DNA of 64,000 nucleotides from Thiomicrorhabdus chilensis DSM 12352 (GTDB lineage Bacteria; Pseudomonadota; Gammaproteobacteria; Thiomicrospirales; Thiomicrospiraceae): NCBI RefSeq assembly GCF_000483485.1, contig NZ_KI519609.1, forward strand, positions 835,460-899,459, read 5' to 3'. The notes under the pieces were generated by a model that did not search any database, had not been told where the DNA came from, and saw only the letters and a program-made list of their open reading frames with translations. The translations under genes were made by a program, and so were the position numbers. Shown piece after piece: positions 61,518 through 64,000 of the stretch (positions are counted from its first letter, which is position 1; every line of letters starts with the position of its first letter).

Positions 61518-62720
61518 TTAGAGTAAGAAAATATCACCTTTGTCATCTGTTCTGACTTCCAAAGCTTCAAGCTGTTCATCCCAGCATGGGCCTTCAATGC
61601 AGAGTCCGTCCTCAATTCTAAAGAACGCGTCATGAACCGAGCATTTCATGGTTTTTTCAAATGGATTGACATCAATTTTGTAAGCTTCATTCAGCGGAAC
61701 ATTTTGGTGAGGACAGTTATTCAGATAGGCTTTCACAACGTTTTCATATTTAATCAGCACAACCGATTTTCCTGAACTCTTGTCTTCCACAACTAAGGTT
61801 TTGGTGGTGCCCAGCTGAGAAAGGTTGGCAATCGCGGAGCTGGGCTCGACAGGAGTCAATAAATTGTCCAGTCCGTGCTTAAGGCACTTTTGTGCAGCCA
61901 GTTGGCTGGCAGCCTGTACCGCTTCGACCAACGGCTTTCCGGCAATCAAGTGGTGGATGACGGCGGCATTGAAGGTGTCGCCAGCTCCCAGGGTATCTAC
62001 AATCGGTGAGACCGTCTCAGCAGGAACGTGTTGGATTGTCCCTTGAGCTGGGCATAGCCAGGCACCCTTTGCACCCCAGGTGCAGATAAGGTGGCTGTTA
62101 GGTAACTTAGACTGCATGGCTTTTAATAAACTTTCACCATTGTCATGGCCTTTGGCTGTGGCATAGTGATGAGAGAATAAAATCAGGTTCGCTTGCGGTA
62201 GCAGCTCTTCGATCTCTTCTCGTGGTTTTTCAACCTCTAATGAGACGGGTTGATGGGTGAGAAAGGTCTTGGCTATGTTAAACATTCCTTTCAAGTTAGC
62301 GATGTTGCGGCCTTCAAAATGGAGCCAATCGTATTCTTCGATTTCAATTTTGGCGAAATGGTCAAAACTCAATTCGGGAAGATCGCGATAGTGAACGATC
62401 GCTCGATTGCCATTTTGGGCGTTTAGGTTGATATAGGAGCAGGGGGTGCGTCCTTTGATAAAACGTTGTATGTGGTCAACGTTGATGTTTCGTTCTTTGA
62501 GTCCGCTGATCAGTTGCTTGGCTTCGCTATCCCCACCGGTGGTGGTGCAGATGGCGGTATCGTGTCCAAGTTGGGACAATACATAAAGCGTGTTGCTGAC
62601 ATTTCCACCGATTTGAGTGTAACGTTCACTGGCACGCAACTCCTCGTCGTCGTGCGGGGCGTGCGGAACTTTTAATACGGTGTCTAAAACGGCGTTTCCA
62701 ATTCCTAATATTTTAGCCAT
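61518..62720 (-). CDS. PfkB-family sugar kinase fused to a C-terminal Rieske [2Fe-2S] domain
   Basis: 400 residues in one continuous frame. Residues 1-300 are a PfkB/ribokinase-type kinase close to ketohexokinase: GIGNAVLDTVL start, IGGNVSNTLYVLSQLG (di-Gly), TTGGDSEAKQL, EVEKPREE and the anion hole/catalytic loop DTLGAGDTF (Asp248). Residues about 305-400 form a Rieske-type domain: Cys336-Pro-His338 and Cys360-Ser-Val-His363, with CIEGPCWDEQLEALEVR after it as in Rieske ferredoxins. A kinase with an iron-sulfur domain would be a redox-sensed enzyme. The phosphorylated substrate is unknown. Candidate extended -10 TGC-TAAAAT lies about 45 bases upstream (62774-62766). Confidence 0.85.
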   Translation of the reverse strand: MAKILGIGNAVLDTVLKVPHAPHDDEELRASERYTQIGGNVSNTLYVLSQLGHDTAICTTTGGDSEAKQLISGLKERNINVDHIQRFIKGRTPCSYINLNAQNGNRAIVHYRDLPELSFDHFAKIEIEEYDWLHFEGRNIANLKGMFNIAKTFLTHQPVSLEVEKPREEIEELLPQANLILFSHHYATAKGHDNGESLLKAMQSKLPNSHLICTWGAKGAWLCPAQGTIQHVPAETVSPIVDTLGAGDTFNAAVIHHLIAGKPLVEAVQAASQLAAQKCLKHGLDNLLTPVEPSSAIANLSQLGTTKTLVVEDKSSGKSVVLIKYENVVKAYLNNCPHQNVPLNEAYKIDVNPFEKTMKCSVHDAFFRIEDGLCIEGPCWDEQLEALEVRTDDKGDIFLL

Positions 62721-62765
62721 GGGGACCTTTATATGATTCAGTATGGATTGTTCGGGTTGGACAAG

Positions 62766-62774
62766 ATTTTAGCA
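62766..62774 (-). promoter_or_regulatory. extended -10 of the kinase-Rieske gene
   Basis: On the minus strand TGC-TAAAAT, 46 bases before the gene start. No clear -35. Confidence 0.4.
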
Positions 62775-62967
62775 TAGCTTGCCTCTGCGCTAGGAATTTC
62801 GTTTGTCAAGCAAGGCGCGGTGAATAAATTTATTAAAAAACTTGACATGGCAATATGTCGCTTTATTTTTTTATTCTATAATTTTTATCTACAATTGATT
62901 GTAACTTGTTGTTTTATATTGACTATAAGGTGTCCTTTTAAGTCTATTTGATTCCATTAATAAGGTC

Positions 62968-63008
62968 TGTGTATTATCCACAAAAGCTGTGGATAACTTT
63001 GTGAGTAA
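62968..63008. other. cluster of four DnaA boxes
   Basis: Two perfect boxes in opposite directions, TTATCCACA (62974-62982) and TGTGGATAA (62988-62996), separated by five bases. Two one-mismatch boxes flank them: TGTGTATTA (62968-62976, overlapping) and TGTGAGTAA (63000-63008). The AT-rich run to the right would melt easily. Confidence 0.65.
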
Positions 63009-63212
63009 TCTTCTAAAAAACAACTTAAGTGCTTTAAAATAGCCGTAAAATATTAAATTGCTTAAAAATTAAACAGTAAGCTTTTTTAGGTAAATAATCA
63101 GAATTATTTATTTACAAATAAGTAAGAAAAAAATAAAAAAATCATCTCAAGGATGAAAAAAAATTAAAAAGCGCTACAATCAACCTTATGCATCTACCTT
63201 AGAGCGAAAATT

Positions 63213-63962
63213 ATGGCAGAGATCAAAACCGCATTTAACGCAAGTTGTCAGAACTGCGGATTGCAAAAGATTTGTTTCCCGACTGGATTGACTCAAAATG
63301 AGATGAATCAGTTGGATGACATAGTCAATAGAAAAGCGCCATTGCAAAAAAACCAGATGTTGTTTTCAGCAGGTGATAAATTTGTTTCACTTTATGCCAT
63401 CCGCGCCGGTGGCGTTAAAGTCTATTCTTTTTCCGACGGTGGAGAGGAGATCATTCATGGTTTCTATTTGCCTGGTGATGTAATCGGTATTGATGCTTTG
63501 GCTTCCAGGGTGCACATGTTTAATGCCATGGCCTTGGATGTGACCAGTGTTTGTGCCGTGCCGTTCAATGAGTTGAATGATTTGTCCACCAAAATTCCGC
63601 ATTTGACTCAACAGGTACTCAATATTATGAGTAAGGAGGTCGTGGAAGGGCGACTGCATTCTGAATTGCTGACTAAAAAAAATGCCGATCAACGGATTGC
63701 GCAGTTCATTTGGAGCATGGCGGAACGCTTTAAAAGCCGTGGCTATCACTACCTTGAGTTTCGTTTGAGTGTGTTGCATCGCGATGTAGCCACTTATTTG
63801 GGATTAACACCTGAAACCGTCTCGCGTATTTTGGCTAAGTTGCACCAAGAGAAGGTGGTGACTTGGAAAAAGAAAGAGGTTCACATTCACGACGAAAATG
63901 CATTGAGATCTCTGGCCGGTAATCATTTTTGTGATTCCCACTCGTGCGCAAAAGTTGTATAG
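63213..63962 (+). CDS. fnr: FNR-type oxygen-responsive transcription regulator
   Basis: 249 residues. Cys12, Cys15 and Cys21 (CQNCGLQKIC) with Cys114 (TSVCAVPF) are the four ligands of the oxygen-sensing [4Fe-4S] cluster. A cyclic-nucleotide-type beta barrel (about 30-145), dimer helix and helix-turn-helix follow (about 193-215; RDVATYLGLTPETVSRIL), with Glu, Ser and Arg of ExxSR contacting TTGAT half-sites. It switches genes for low-oxygen respiration. It stands after a long AT-rich region with a DnaA-box cluster. Confidence 0.94.
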   Translation: MAEIKTAFNASCQNCGLQKICFPTGLTQNEMNQLDDIVNRKAPLQKNQMLFSAGDKFVSLYAIRAGGVKVYSFSDGGEEIIHGFYLPGDVIGIDALASRVHMFNAMALDVTSVCAVPFNELNDLSTKIPHLTQQVLNIMSKEVVEGRLHSELLTKKNADQRIAQFIWSMAERFKSRGYHYLEFRLSVLHRDVATYLGLTPETVSRILAKLHQEKVVTWKKKEVHIHDENALRSLAGNHFCDSHSCAKVV

Positions 63963-64000
63963 TTATTCATAAATGTTGGGCATGCCCTATTTAAATAGTT

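Larger units (their letters stand above)
62721..63212. other. 492-base AT-rich intergenic region between the kinase-Rieske gene and fnr
   Basis: A very AT-rich stretch with no coding potential. It holds the minus-strand promoter of the kinase gene (62766-62774), a GACAT-GGCAAT-ATGTC inverted repeat (62844-62859) starting with TTGACATGG like two other promoters in this window, a TATAAT (62877-62882), and the DnaA-box cluster at 62968-63008. From 63080 to 63175 it is almost pure A/T with A tracts. No clear fnr promoter or FNR box could be fixed. Confidence 0.5.

Noticed and set aside
61518-61830. Frameshift joining two separate genes in the kinase-Rieske frame
   Set aside because: The frame is continuous, codon use does not change across the junction and no internal start with ribosome binding site was seen before the Rieske part.
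62721-63212. Chromosomal origin of replication
   Set aside because: DnaA boxes and AT-rich DNA are present, but none of the usual origin genes is in the window and only four boxes are seen, so I report a cluster, not an origin.

Overview
This window reads as a chromosomal segment of a gammaproteobacterium. The block mutS - pncC - recA - recX - alaS - lysC - csrA - tRNA-Ser - tRNA-Arg is the arrangement known from Escherichia and Pseudomonas. The large PEP carboxylase, class I fructose-bisphosphatase and inorganic pyrophosphatase together fit an organism that makes sugars from CO2. Style and gene content suggest the sulfur-oxidising Thiomicrospira / Hydrogenovibrio / Thiomicrorhabdus group. 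That placement is inference; no 16S rRNA or RuBisCO gene is present. I see no phage, insertion sequence or CRISPR array.

Layout. 1-231: two tandem copies of a tiny secreted peptide gene (one cut by the window edge). 497-8693: a two-component system followed by a complete heavy-metal RND efflux set (outer membrane channel, adaptor, pump, DUF3240 protein). 8694-11244: a probable minus-strand small RNA, a DUF6502/DUF5666 pair and a tiny DUF3012 lipoprotein. 11458-24759: a very large secreted lipoprotein, an omega-amidase-like enzyme, a P-type cation ATPase, several conserved proteins of unknown function, cytochrome b561, a thioredoxin-fold TPR protein and mutS. 24847-35165: DNA repair and translation genes, lysC, a 1010-residue lipoprotein, csrA and two tRNA genes. 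35350-42939: phnN with a periplasmic amidohydrolase, a DUF4382 lipoprotein, trpS, a methyltransferase-like membrane protein, a TetR-controlled operon with an unusual metallo-beta-lactamase-fold protein, and an unknown gene. 43058-48652: pcnB-folK-panB-panC-motA-motB facing panD. 48850-63962: ppc, ppa, fbp, thiI, mltF, an orphan dihydrolipoamide-dehydrogenase-like protein, rnr-rlmB, a sugar kinase fused to a Rieske domain, and an FNR-type oxygen regulator preceded by a DnaA-box cluster.

The most striking signal is not a gene. The 8-base palindrome CAGGCCTG occurs 23 times in 64 kb, where about one is expected by chance. It appears in all three codon frames, often extended to AGCAGGCCTG, and it also forms the stems of two transcription terminators. 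This is the behaviour of a highly iterated DNA-level signal, such as an uptake sequence or a HIP1-like element. Other points worth a second look are the kinase-Rieske fusion, the orphan small RNA with its own promoter and terminator, the DnaA-box cluster upstream of fnr, and a terminator-like hairpin in the recA leader.
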